From positions 1 through 15,833 of the forward strand of contig PLUJ01000326.1 of assembly GCA_003165455.1 (NCBI GenBank): a stretch of DNA of 15,833 nucleotides, read 5' to 3'. The position numbers and the translations under genes are program-made. Below the pieces are notes generated by a model that was not told the origin of the DNA, did no database searches, and saw nothing but the letters and a program-made list of their open reading frames with translations. Shown piece after piece: positions 7,707-15,536 of this stretch (position 1 is the first letter of the stretch; every line of letters begins with the position of its first letter). This stretch comes from Acidobacteriaceae bacterium. Lineage in GTDB: Bacteria > Acidobacteriota > Terriglobia > Terriglobales > Acidobacteriaceae.

Positions 7707-8798
7707 ATGCCAATTTCTGCGGTCGACACCGTCTCCCTTGCCGTCGAACATACTAAGCGGCAATTGTTCAAGCCTTTTCACTTTGGCCAATGGATGAAGC
7801 TGGCCGTGGTCGGACTGCTGGCTGGGGAACTGGGTTCCGGCAGCGGCTGCAACTTTCATATGCCGAGTCATGCAGCCTCGTCCGGACACGGCAGCATCCC
7901 CGGACTACCTGGGGTCGATATTGCTCTGTTAGCCGGACTCATTTCTGTGCTCGTGATTGCAGGGCTGCTGCTCGGAATCATCCTCATGTACGTGAGCAGT
8001 GTAATGCGCTTTATTCTCTTCGATAGCATCATTGCGAAACAGTGCAACGTCACTCGGGGATGGAACTTCCGGCAAGGTCCGGGATGGCGTTATTTTCTGT
8101 GGAAGCTGCTCTATTTAATCCTTACCTTGGGCGGAATGGCCGTGCTGGTTGGAGTTCCCGCAGCAGTCGCATTCGGTGCCGGATGGTTTACAGAACCCAG
8201 GGAACACTTGCTCCCGCTTATTCTGATCGGCATTGTTCTTTTTTTCGCGCTCATGATTTTCTTGTTCGTGATTGCCGTCATCTTCGTATTGACCAAGGAT
8301 TTTGTCATACCACAGATGGCTCTTGAAAATATCGGCGCCATTGAGGGCTGGCGCAGGTTATGGCCGATGCTCGTTGCGGATAAAGGGGGGTATGCCGGCT
8401 ACCTTGGATTAAAGATCGTGCTCGCCATCGCGGCCGGAATCGTGGTCGGAATAGCCACGCTGATTATGGGTTTGGTTCTTGCGATACCAACCCTCGGCCT
8501 AAGTATTTTCGCCGTAATCACCGGCAAGAGCGCCGGGCTAACTTGGAACACCTATACGATTACGGTTGCGGTTGTCGTCGGCAGTGTTCTGCTTGCAATC
8601 TTTTTCTTCTTAGTCGCTCTTATCTCTGTCCCAGTCATCGTATTCTTCCCCGCCTATTCGATTTATTTTTTCGCCGCGCGTTACCCTGCTCTCAGTGCGG
8701 TCCTCTATCCGCAGTCATCCACAGCGACGACGGTCTTCGGAACCGCTAATCCGTATGAACCACCGCCCTTGCCGCCAACTCCATCCCCCGCCGGATGA
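7707..8798 (+). CDS. Polytopic membrane protein of unknown function
   Basis: The protein has 363 residues. The ATG at 7707 follows a GAGGTG ribosome site at 7697-7702. The N-terminal part (MPISAVDTVSLAVEHTKRQL) is amphipathic. It is followed by a Gly/Ser/His-rich stretch with a lone Cys (GSGSGCNFHMPSH, about 43-55) and then five or six hydrophobic segments (about 70-98, 129-156, 168-195, 230-262 and 284-322, the last long enough for two helices). The C-terminus is a Pro-rich tail (PPPLPPTPSPAG), probably cytoplasmic or periplasmic and unstructured. No catalytic motif is visible. The overall pattern resembles uncharacterised integral membrane proteins sometimes labelled as having a glycerophosphodiesterase-like membrane domain, but I would not assign a function. 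An exbD-like gene follows 75 bp downstream on the same strand. Confidence 0.75.
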   Translation: MPISAVDTVSLAVEHTKRQLFKPFHFGQWMKLAVVGLLAGELGSGSGCNFHMPSHAASSGHGSIPGLPGVDIALLAGLISVLVIAGLLLGIILMYVSSVMRFILFDSIIAKQCNVTRGWNFRQGPGWRYFLWKLLYLILTLGGMAVLVGVPAAVAFGAGWFTEPREHLLPLILIGIVLFFALMIFLFVIAVIFVLTKDFVIPQMALENIGAIEGWRRLWPMLVADKGGYAGYLGLKIVLAIAAGIVVGIATLIMGLVLAIPTLGLSIFAVITGKSAGLTWNTYTITVAVVVGSVLLAIFFFLVALISVPVIVFFPAYSIYFFAARYPALSAVLYPQSSTATTVFGTANPYEPPPLPPTPSPAG

Positions 8799-8824
8799 AT
8801 CCTGACCGGGAACTCTTTTCCTGA

Positions 8825-8854
8825 CGCGGGTGTCTGATGTTGCAGACACGCGCG
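8825..8854 (+). repeat. Perfect-loop hairpin upstream of the exbD-like gene
   Basis: CGCG (8825-8828), a mismatched G, then GTGTCTG (8830-8836) pair with CAGACAC (8843-8849), a mismatched G, and CGCG (8851-8854) around the loop ATGTTG. No T-run follows. The hairpin ends 6 bases before the exbD-like ribosome site. It could terminate or stabilise the upstream transcript or act as a leader structure; nothing in the sequence decides between these. Confidence 0.55.
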
Positions 8855-8873
8855 TGCTGGAAAGGGGCTTTCA

Positions 8874-9316
8874 ATGGCGTTCTCAAATGCAGGCGGTAGT
8901 CCGTCCGGTCCGCAGATCAATATCACTCCGCTCATCGACGTTTTGCTGACATTGATCGTGGTATTCATGGTGGTCGTTTCCATGGATAAGGAGCAGGAGA
9001 AACGGCACAGATTCCACAACCGGATCAAAAGCAAACTCAGAGCATTTCCCAGCCGCGCACCGTTGTCATTCAGGGATTGTGGACAAAAGACGGCGAGCCG
9101 CCCACGGTAAAGATCAATCAAGAGGATGTTCAGTGGAAAGATTTGGAGCAGCGGCTAGCCAGGATTTATTTGGGGCGCGTCGAAAAAGTTATCTTTGTTC
9201 GCGGAGACGCTGCCGTTGACTTCCAGTATGTGGCCGACGTGATTGACGTTGCCCATCACGCTGGAGTGCAGCGCGTCGGATTGCTGACCAATCAACAGGA
9301 CGCACCAGGCGAATGA
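8874..9316 (+). pseudogene. ExbD/TolR-family biopolymer transport protein, one-base frameshift
   Basis: Joining two frames gives a complete protein of about 146 residues of the ExbD/TolR type, the proton-driven accessory subunit of TonB/Tol motors. Frame one, from ATG 8874 after a good AAAGGGG site (8861-8867), encodes the single TM helix with the conserved proton-channel Asp (INITPLIDVLLTLIVVFMVV). After MDKEQEK the family sequence continues one frame back as TAQIPQPDQKQTQSISQPRT, then KINQEDVQWKDLEQRL and VEKVIFVRGDAAVDFQYVADV, ending at 9316. The shift falls at about 8993-9002, equivalent to one missing base. No canonical X-XXY-YYZ slippery heptamer is seen (the local sequence is GAGAAAC), so a mutation or a sequencing error is more likely than programmed frameshifting. 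No exbB partner is in the window. It is convergent with the helicase gene, 5 bp apart. Confidence 0.8.
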
Positions 9317-9321
9317 TGTAG

Positions 9322-11469
9322 CTATCCTCGTTCGAAGCCGAAAAACTCCTCCACCACTTTCATGTCGGTGGTCTTCTTGTAGTTGGGTAAGCTCTCTATA
9401 AACACGCGTCCGTATTGTTTCTTGAGAATGCGATTATCCAGCAAAACCAGCAATCCGCGGTCATGCAGAGAGCGGATCAGTCTTCCGAAGCCCTGTTTCA
9501 GCGTGATCACCGCCGCCGGCACCTGGTACTGGAAGAATGCGTTGCCCCCATCGGCATCGATGGCCTTCACCCGAGCCGCCACCACCGGGTCGCTGGGCAC
9601 TGCAAACGGCAGCCGGTCGATGATCACACAGCTGAGCTGCTCTCCTTGAACGTCAACCCCCTGCCAGAACGAGGATGTCGCAAAAAGCACCGCATTCGGC
9701 GTCAGCCGGAACTCCTCGAGCAGCGCGCTCTTTGGCGCATCGCCTTGGCGCAGCATGGGATAGTCCAAAATCCCGAGAAGCCGCTGGTAAACATCATTCA
9801 TCTGCGCGTAGCTGGTGAACAGAACAAACGCCCGTCCCCGCGTGATCTCGATCAACTTTCGTATGCGCTCCGCTGCGAGCGCAGTAAACTGAGGCGCACG
9901 CGCATCCGGTAAATCGGGCGGTACATAGAATAAAGCCTGCTGTTCGTAGTCAAAGTGCGACGGCAAAACAGATTCGCGAGCATGTTCCACTCCCAGCCGC
10001 TGTCGGATGTATTCAAATCCGCCGCCCACAGCTAGCGTGGCCGAAGTCAGCACGGCACATTCGAGTTTCGACCACAAGCATTCGCGCAAGATTGGACCAA
10101 CATCGATCGGCGTAGCCTGCAAAAATACATTCTGCTTCCCGCCTCTTTCTGTGCCTCTCTGGTTCCGAGAGGAATTCCCTCTGCTTCCGCCACTTCGCCG
10201 TTCGATCCAGAAAACCGTATTGCGATCATCCGATTCCATGGCGAAACCCAACTGAACCTGAAGCTCCTGCGCGCGCCGAACGAAATTGAATACTTCCTCA
10301 GGCTTCTGCGGCAAAGCTTCCAGTTCGCCCGCCAGTCGCGTCAACGCCTGACTGAACGCCACAAACTCGTCTCCATTTTCCTCGAGAAACTCCCGTCGGC
10401 CCTCGAAGGCAAAACGCCCATCCCCAGGCGGCAGCAGCGAAAAGAAAAACTGCGACTTCTCCCGCAAACTTCCTAACGCTCCGGAAAGTGACGCCGAAAG
10501 CATTCGATTCTGTTGCAGCGAATGCTCCACGTCCCGCGCCAACTCGTCCACTCGCAAATTGCTCACCGAAATCCCAAAATAACTTCCCGCCACATCTTCC
10601 AATTCGTGCGCCTCATCGAAAATTACTGCGGCGGCATCCGGCAGAATTCCCGCGTCTGGCGCGCCCTCCGCCTGCAGCTTGATTGCCAGGTCCGCGAAAA
10701 ACAAATGATGATTGACGATTACAATGTCGCTCTCCATGCCGCGCCGCCGCATCTCGGTGACGAAGCAGCGTTCCCACTCGCTGCATTTCTGTCCAGTGCA
10801 TGCGTCCGCCCGCGCGTCCAGCTTGTGCCACAAGGCGCTGGCCTCAGGCAGTTCGGCCAGTTCCGCGCGGTCGCCGGTTGCCGTCGTCTTTTCCCACGCG
10901 GCAACCGCGCGATATTGTTCGATCTCTTCCAATCCGCTCAACACCGGCTGTCCGGTCAAGTCGTAAAGTTTCTTGCGGCACAAATAGTTGTTGCGACCCT
11001 TCATGTAGCAAACCGAAAGCCTGCCGGCCCCCGATTCGCCAAACAGAGCCCGTTCAAGAAAAGGAATATCTTTGTAGAAGAGTTGCTCCTGAAGATTCTT
11101 CGTGCCCGTGGAAATGATCACGCGTTTGCCGGAGCGGATCACCGGCATTAAGTACGCGAGCGTCTTGCCCGTGCCAGTTCCGGCTTCGACGATCAAGTGC
11201 CGCTTTTCTTCCAGTGCTTGCTCCACGGCCTGCGCCATCTGCAATTGACCGCGACGAAATTCATAAGCGGGATGCGTGGCCGCCAGAACACCGCCAGGCG
11301 CAAAGAATTGATAGAGCGTGGATCGCGAAGCGCTGGAAGCATTCTTGCCTCCAGCCGAGGAGGGCGGAGAGGCAGCAGAAGAGGCGGGCTGGGGACCTAA
11401 AGCCAAGGAGTCTCTATAATAAGCGTTGTGGCCATCGGCCGCTTCCGAACCTTCATTTGTGCTCGACAT
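9322..11469 (-). CDS. dinG: DinG-family (XPD/Rad3-like) Fe-S ATP-dependent DNA helicase
   Basis: The protein has 715 residues. These superfamily 2 helicases unwind DNA 5' to 3' and resolve R-loops or damaged structures. Walker A is GTGTGKT (97-103) after a Q-like motif (FRRGQLQMAQAVEQAL). Four cysteines fit an Fe-S cluster domain (Cys164, Cys224, Cys229 and Cys235). The DEAH box (motif II) is at 285-288 in VIFDEAHELEDVA. Motif V lies in FWQGVDVQGEQLSCVIIDRLPF and motif VI is QGFGRLIR (659-666). Residues 1-50 are Ser/Ala/Gly-rich and unconserved, and a Gly/Arg/Ser-rich insert occupies about 425-446. The ATG at 11469 has no strong Shine-Dalgarno, so a later start is possible, but helicase homology already begins near residue 51. 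The start lies 27 bp from the likely start of the divergent der. I am sure of the family; equivalence to E. coli DinG is less certain (other lineages carry the paralog YoaA). Confidence 0.92.
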   Translation of the reverse strand: MSSTNEGSEAADGHNAYYRDSLALGPQPASSAASPPSSAGGKNASSASRSTLYQFFAPGGVLAATHPAYEFRRGQLQMAQAVEQALEEKRHLIVEAGTGTGKTLAYLMPVIRSGKRVIISTGTKNLQEQLFYKDIPFLERALFGESGAGRLSVCYMKGRNNYLCRKKLYDLTGQPVLSGLEEIEQYRAVAAWEKTTATGDRAELAELPEASALWHKLDARADACTGQKCSEWERCFVTEMRRRGMESDIVIVNHHLFFADLAIKLQAEGAPDAGILPDAAAVIFDEAHELEDVAGSYFGISVSNLRVDELARDVEHSLQQNRMLSASLSGALGSLREKSQFFFSLLPPGDGRFAFEGRREFLEENGDEFVAFSQALTRLAGELEALPQKPEEVFNFVRRAQELQVQLGFAMESDDRNTVFWIERRSGGSRGNSSRNQRGTERGGKQNVFLQATPIDVGPILRECLWSKLECAVLTSATLAVGGGFEYIRQRLGVEHARESVLPSHFDYEQQALFYVPPDLPDARAPQFTALAAERIRKLIEITRGRAFVLFTSYAQMNDVYQRLLGILDYPMLRQGDAPKSALLEEFRLTPNAVLFATSSFWQGVDVQGEQLSCVIIDRLPFAVPSDPVVAARVKAIDADGGNAFFQYQVPAAVITLKQGFGRLIRSLHDRGLLVLLDNRILKKQYGRVFIESLPNYKKTTDMKVVEEFFGFERG
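11415..11420 (+). promoter_or_regulatory. Candidate -10 element for der, inside the start of dinG
   Basis: A perfect TATAAT at 11415-11420 has GGGACC 17 bases upstream (11392-11397) as a poor -35 match. It would start transcription around 11427 toward der. It overlaps antisense codons 17-19 of the helicase gene (…Tyr-Tyr…), so its sequence may simply be coding. Confidence 0.35.
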
Positions 11470-11496
11470 TTTTGCTCAACCCATATATTCAATCCA

Positions 11497-12966
11497 TTGA
11501 CCCAGCCCACTTACAACTCGACCAGCACTCTCGCCACCACCGCAGCCGGCGTTCCCACGCTCGCCATCGTGGGCCGACCCAACGTGGGCAAGTCCACGCT
11601 GTTCAACCGCATTGTCGGCTCGCGGCGGGCCATTGTCGGTGACGAGCCTGGCATTACGCGCGATCGGCTCTACGGAGACGCAGAATGGCGCGGCCGCCGC
11701 ATCCGTATTATCGATACTGGCGGCATCATTCCTGAAGATAAAGACTTCATTCCGTCGGAGATTTTCCGGCAGGCTCGGGTCGCCTTTGACGAAGCCGCAG
11801 CCATCATTATGGTCGTCGATGGCCGAGCCGAACTCGCCGCACCCGACATGGAATTAGTTCGTCTACTGCGAAAAACCGGTCGCCCCCTGTTTCTCGCCGT
11901 CAACAAGGCTGACTCGGAAAAACAAATTTCTATCGTGGATGAATTCCATCGCCTCGGCATCAAGCAAATGTTCCCTGTCTCCGCCGAACACGGCCGCGGA
12001 ATCGACGATCTGCTGGATGCCATCTTCGAGGTTTTGCCGCCTGCGGAAAACGCAAACACAGAGGACGCCGAGCTTGCAGAGCCAACCTCGGAGGACGAAC
12101 CGCCGGCGGAAGATCAACCTGTCTACGAAACCAAAGTTGCTATTATCGGCCACCCGAACGTCGGCAAGTCCACGCTGCTGAATCGCCTCACTGAGTCCGA
12201 CCGCGCCATTGTCTCGCCCATCCCTGGTACCACGCGCGACGCAGTTGACGAAATCATCGAACACAACGGACGCCGCTTCCGCTTTATCGATACCGCCGGC
12301 ATTCGCCGCAAGGGAAAGACTCACCTCATGGCGGAGAAATTATCGGTTGTCATGGCGCGCAAGCATCTCGAAGCCGCTGACATCGCGCTGCTGGTCATCG
12401 ACGCCACCGAAGGCGTCAGCCAGCTTGACGCGGCCATCGCCGGATACGCCCACGAGAGCGGCCGATCCTTGATTATCGTGGTCAACAAATGGGACCTTGT
12501 CATCAGCGGCAACCTGAAGGCGGGACGACCTTCGAAGGCTATGCGCATGCGTGAGAGCAAGCGTCCCGCAGATCAGATAGCGTACGAAGAGCGTTTGCGC
12601 CATGATCTAAAATTTCTCAGCTACGCGCCTATCGTTTTTATTTCCGCGCAATCCGGAAAGGGCACGGAAAAGATTTTCCCGCTGCTCGAGAAAGTCGCCA
12701 CCGAACGCCGGAAGCGCATTCCCACGTCTGCCATGAACCGCTTTGTTGAGACTGTGGATTTCGAACGCGCGTCGGTTCCGATGCGGTCGCGAGTGAAGAT
12801 ACTCTATATGACGCAGGCCTCGGTTGCGCCGCCGAACTTCGTCCTCTTCACCAACCGAAAGGTGAAGCTGCATTTTTCTTATCAACGTTTTCTGGAAAAT
12901 CAGATCCGCGCAGCTTTCGGATTTGTGGGCACACCCATCTGGATCAAGAACAGGGCGCGAGACTAG
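11497..12966 (+). CDS. der: Ribosome biogenesis GTPase Der (EngA)
   Basis: Der has two tandem GTPase domains and a KH-like domain and acts in assembly of the 50S ribosomal subunit. With the TTG at 11497 as start the protein has 489 residues. The first G1 is GRPNVGKST (26-34), followed by the switch PGITRDR, G3 DTGG and G4 NKAD. The second G1 is GHPNVGKST (218-226), followed by PGTTRDAVDE, DTAG and NKWD. The C-terminal KH-like domain includes RVKILYMTQASVAPPNFVLF. The domains are joined by an acidic linker (about 187-213, rich in Glu/Asp/Pro). No ATG lies before the first G-domain in this frame. The choices are TTG 11497 or GTG 11428, which overlaps the divergent helicase start by 42 bp and adds 23 poorly conserved residues. 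I prefer 11497. It ends directly against a convergent gene remnant with no spacing. Confidence 0.95.
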   Translation: MTQPTYNSTSTLATTAAGVPTLAIVGRPNVGKSTLFNRIVGSRRAIVGDEPGITRDRLYGDAEWRGRRIRIIDTGGIIPEDKDFIPSEIFRQARVAFDEAAAIIMVVDGRAELAAPDMELVRLLRKTGRPLFLAVNKADSEKQISIVDEFHRLGIKQMFPVSAEHGRGIDDLLDAIFEVLPPAENANTEDAELAEPTSEDEPPAEDQPVYETKVAIIGHPNVGKSTLLNRLTESDRAIVSPIPGTTRDAVDEIIEHNGRRFRFIDTAGIRRKGKTHLMAEKLSVVMARKHLEAADIALLVIDATEGVSQLDAAIAGYAHESGRSLIIVVNKWDLVISGNLKAGRPSKAMRMRESKRPADQIAYEERLRHDLKFLSYAPIVFISAQSGKGTEKIFPLLEKVATERRKRIPTSAMNRFVETVDFERASVPMRSRVKILYMTQASVAPPNFVLFTNRKVKLHFSYQRFLENQIRAAFGFVGTPIWIKNRARD

Positions 12967-13321
12967 CTACACGTACTCTCGCTCCGCTCTTCGGATCTTC
13001 CGATAGCGTTCAAACACTTTTTTGTCGCTCTCAAAGCCCAGCGCCGAGCGGATGGAACTGCCGCGGAAAACATGGCGCAACATCTTCCAGCCACGGAAGA
13101 TTACGAAGCTTGGGTCATGCTTCAGCGCTACAGGAATATGCTGCACCTTCATCCATCGCTCAGCTTTTCAGCGCATGAACCAGAATTACATCGGCGACAG
13201 CCACGCGGTGGTGCGGATCGACGTTTCCCGCCAGCGAAGTGAGCGCGCCGTTGGGTATGCGAATGCCTGCGGGCGGCATGTGTTCAAAAAAATCGGGAAT
13301 GGAAAACAGTAGGACGTTCAT
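12967..13321 (-). pseudogene. B12-binding radical SAM protein remnant: N- and C-terminal ends only
   Basis: The minus strand holds two short pieces that look like opposite ends of one protein. From ATG 13321 a 53-residue frame reads MNVLLFSIPDFFEHMPP, then IRIPNGALTSLAGNVDPHHR and VAVADVILV, ending in TGA at 13160-13162. This resembles the start of the cobalamin-binding domain of B12-binding radical SAM proteins. In another frame, from about 13164 (AERWMKVQHIPVALKHDP) to the stop at 12967, the rest reads RGWKMLRHVFRGSSIRSALG and FERYRKIRRAEREYV, which resembles the C-terminus of the same proteins. The CxxxCxxC radical SAM core, several hundred residues in a full-length protein, is absent. An internal deletion plus frame change is the simplest explanation. 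Family assignment rests on recalled sequence patterns. The stop directly abuts that of der. Confidence 0.6.
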
Positions 13322-13435
13322 TCAGACTCCGGTCCTCGAAGCCTCGCAAAATCCCGCGGGCGAACCAGTGGCAAGGCAAATTTCAGCAATTGTATCGCAG
13401 CACACGAATCGGAGTACCGAACTCACTCCAAGCGT

Positions 13436-15391
13436 CTATTTGCTTTCGGCTGTCTCCGGCGTTGGCAGCACTCCCACCACAATCCCCGAAGCCTGTGCGT
13501 TATCGTGATACACACGCTCGGTAGCCTTCACAAAATCCGTGGGCTTGGCGTACGGAATGTTCACGAAAGTTTGCGGGTTGCGATCGGTGAGCGGAAACCA
13601 CGAACTCTGCACCTGCACCATGATCCGATGCCCGCGGCGAAACGTGTGGTTCACATCTTGCATGTGAAAGTTGATTTCCTCCACTTTCCCCGGAGTGAAT
13701 GGTTCGGGCTTTTCGAAACTCTGGCGAAATTTCCCGCGAAATGGCTCGCCTCGCACCAGTTGCTGATACCCAGCCATGATAAATGGCGGCGGCGGCACAT
13801 CCGTACGCGGCTTGCCTTTGTCTTCAGGCTTCGGCTCGTCTAACTTGCTGTCTGGATAGTCATTGGGATATACGTCGATCAATTTCACGTCCCAGTCGGA
13901 ATCCGTTCCAGAGGTCGAAACAAAAAGATGCGGCGTGATTGGCCCGGCAATCGTCACATCGTTTTGCAGCACCGGCGTTTCATACACCAGCACATCCGTA
14001 CGGCCATCGGCGAAACGCTGATCGGAATCCATATACTCCTGCGGTACGCTGCTGGCGACATAGTTCACGAACGGCACGGGCTTGGCCGGGTCGCTGACAT
14101 ATTCGTCGTAAGCGGGTGAGCCCGCATCCCCGCCTGGCGGATCGAATGACAGTTTGCCGCCTGCGCGGAAGTACAGCGTTTTCGCTACCGCATCTTTCGG
14201 CGGCCACGCCGAATACCGTCGCCAAACATTCGTGCCCGTCTCAAACACGTAGGCCTTGGGCAGTTTCGCATCGCCGTTGCCTTTCAAGTACTGTTCGAAA
14301 AAGGGGAACAAAATATTCTTGCGATAGTAATCGCCGGTGTTGGCGTCGAACTCCACGCGCCCCAGGTGATTGCCGTCGTATCGCGCCCAGCCTCCGTGAA
14401 CCCACGGTCCCACCACCAGCGCGTTGAAGATGCCGGAATTATTTTTATCGATCGCGTGAAATGTACTGAACGGTCCCTGGAGATCCTCCGCATCGAACCA
14501 TCCACCCACCGTCAACACGGCGCAGTGAATATTCTTCATGTGCGGCGCCAGGTCCCGCGCCTTCCAATAATCGTCATACGTATTGTGATTCATCTGATCG
14601 TCGAATAGCGCACTTTTGCCGTCCAAATACTTTGCAAGGTTAGAGATCGGGCCCACTTTCAGATAGAACTCATACGCATCCTTCGTACCAAAATCAAAAG
14701 GAACCGGCGTCTTAGGCGGCAGCTGCGGATTTTCCTGCGGTTTGAAGAACGCATAGAAACCGAAATTCGCGTCGAGCATAAATGCCCCACCATGGTAGGC
14801 ATCGTCGCCCATAAACAAATTCGTCATGGGCGCCTGCGGAGACGCGGCCTTTAGCGCGGGATGCGAGTCGATGATGCTCGCCGAAGTGAAAAATCCAGGA
14901 TACGAAATACCCCAAATGCCCGCGTTACCGTTATTATTTGGAACATTTTTCAGCAACCAGTCAATCGTGTCATACAGGTCGCTGCTATCGTCCACGTCTT
15001 TGCTGGACTTCTTGTTGTCGATGTGCGGGCGCATCTCCACAAATGTTCCCTCCGACATGTAGCGCCCGCGCACATCTTGAAATACAAAAATATAGCCCGC
15101 CTTGTCGAACTCGGGCGATGGACCCAACTGCTTGCGAAATTGGTCCTCCCCGTAAGGCGTAATGGCGTACGGAGTGCGATCGATCAAAAATGGATAGCTT
15201 CGGGAACTATCCTTGGGGACGTACACCGACGTAAACAAATGCACTCCGTCCCGCATGGCAATTCTGTATTCGTATTTCGTGTAATGTTCCTTGACGTCGT
15301 AATCCTGCCCGTCCGGCTTGTTCTGGGCCGCGAGATTCCCCATCAGCAACAGAATTAAGAGACACAAACGAACCTGAAAGATGCGCCGCAT
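13436..15391 (-). CDS. Secreted CocE/NonD-family (S15-like) serine hydrolase
   Basis: The protein has 651 residues with a signal peptide (MRRIFQVRLCLLILLLMGNL, cleavage near AAQ). The fold is the alpha/beta hydrolase of X-Pro dipeptidyl-peptidase S15 and cocaine-esterase-like enzymes, which cleave acyl, ester or amide bonds in small peptides or acylated compounds. The nucleophile is Ser163 in GISYPG. Asp300 (GGWFD) and His332 (GPWVHGGW) complete the probable triad. FQDVRGRYMSEG (104-115) is a typical S15 segment before the nucleophile. The C-terminal third (from about 420) is the jelly-roll domain of the family (GPITPHLFVSTSGTDSDWDV, and RRGHRIMVQVQSSWFP near the end). The substrate cannot be predicted. 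The start at 15391 is supported by AAAGGAGT (15403-15396 on this strand). It is divergent from queD and the last intact gene before the radical SAM remnant. Confidence 0.92.
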   Translation of the reverse strand: MRRIFQVRLCLLILLLMGNLAAQNKPDGQDYDVKEHYTKYEYRIAMRDGVHLFTSVYVPKDSSRSYPFLIDRTPYAITPYGEDQFRKQLGPSPEFDKAGYIFVFQDVRGRYMSEGTFVEMRPHIDNKKSSKDVDDSSDLYDTIDWLLKNVPNNNGNAGIWGISYPGFFTSASIIDSHPALKAASPQAPMTNLFMGDDAYHGGAFMLDANFGFYAFFKPQENPQLPPKTPVPFDFGTKDAYEFYLKVGPISNLAKYLDGKSALFDDQMNHNTYDDYWKARDLAPHMKNIHCAVLTVGGWFDAEDLQGPFSTFHAIDKNNSGIFNALVVGPWVHGGWARYDGNHLGRVEFDANTGDYYRKNILFPFFEQYLKGNGDAKLPKAYVFETGTNVWRRYSAWPPKDAVAKTLYFRAGGKLSFDPPGGDAGSPAYDEYVSDPAKPVPFVNYVASSVPQEYMDSDQRFADGRTDVLVYETPVLQNDVTIAGPITPHLFVSTSGTDSDWDVKLIDVYPNDYPDSKLDEPKPEDKGKPRTDVPPPPFIMAGYQQLVRGEPFRGKFRQSFEKPEPFTPGKVEEINFHMQDVNHTFRRGHRIMVQVQSSWFPLTDRNPQTFVNIPYAKPTDFVKATERVYHDNAQASGIVVGVLPTPETAESK

Positions 15392-15395
15392 CGTT

Positions 15396-15403
15396 ACTCC
15401 TTT
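15396..15403 (-). promoter_or_regulatory. Ribosome binding site of the CocE-like hydrolase
   Basis: AAAGGAGT on the minus strand ends 4 bases before the ATG at 15391. It is one of the strongest Shine-Dalgarno sequences in the window, which suggests efficient translation of the secreted hydrolase. Confidence 0.7.
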
Positions 15404-15424
15404 TCGCAGGAAAGCCGAATACGC

Positions 15425-15454
15425 AAGCTACATTCCGCCCGCCGCCGGAGTCAA
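15425..15454 (-). promoter_or_regulatory. Weak candidate promoter of the hydrolase gene
   Basis: On the minus strand TTGACT (15454-15449) matches a -35 box at 5 of 6 positions. TAGCTT (15430-15425), 18 bases on, is a poor -10. It lies in the 145-bp divergent gap between the hydrolase and queD. A TACAAT at 15476-15481 on the plus strand could be the -10 of queD, but no -35 fits it. Confidence 0.3.
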
Positions 15455-15536
15455 GCGTATTGGCGCTCCGGGCGGTACAATAAATAGTTGGGTTGGAATG
15501 CGGCCTGGCACTGCTCGCAGGGGCTCTGAGGGATGA

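Noticed and set aside
8991..9005. Programmed -1 frameshift in the exbD-like gene
   Set aside because: No canonical slippery heptamer or clear downstream structure is seen, and ExbD proteins are not known to use recoding; kept only as a test in the findings.
13022..13508. Plus-strand frames of 89-96 residues downstream of der
   Set aside because: They are shadows of the radical SAM remnant and of the 3' end of the hydrolase on the minus strand, with no family pattern of their own.
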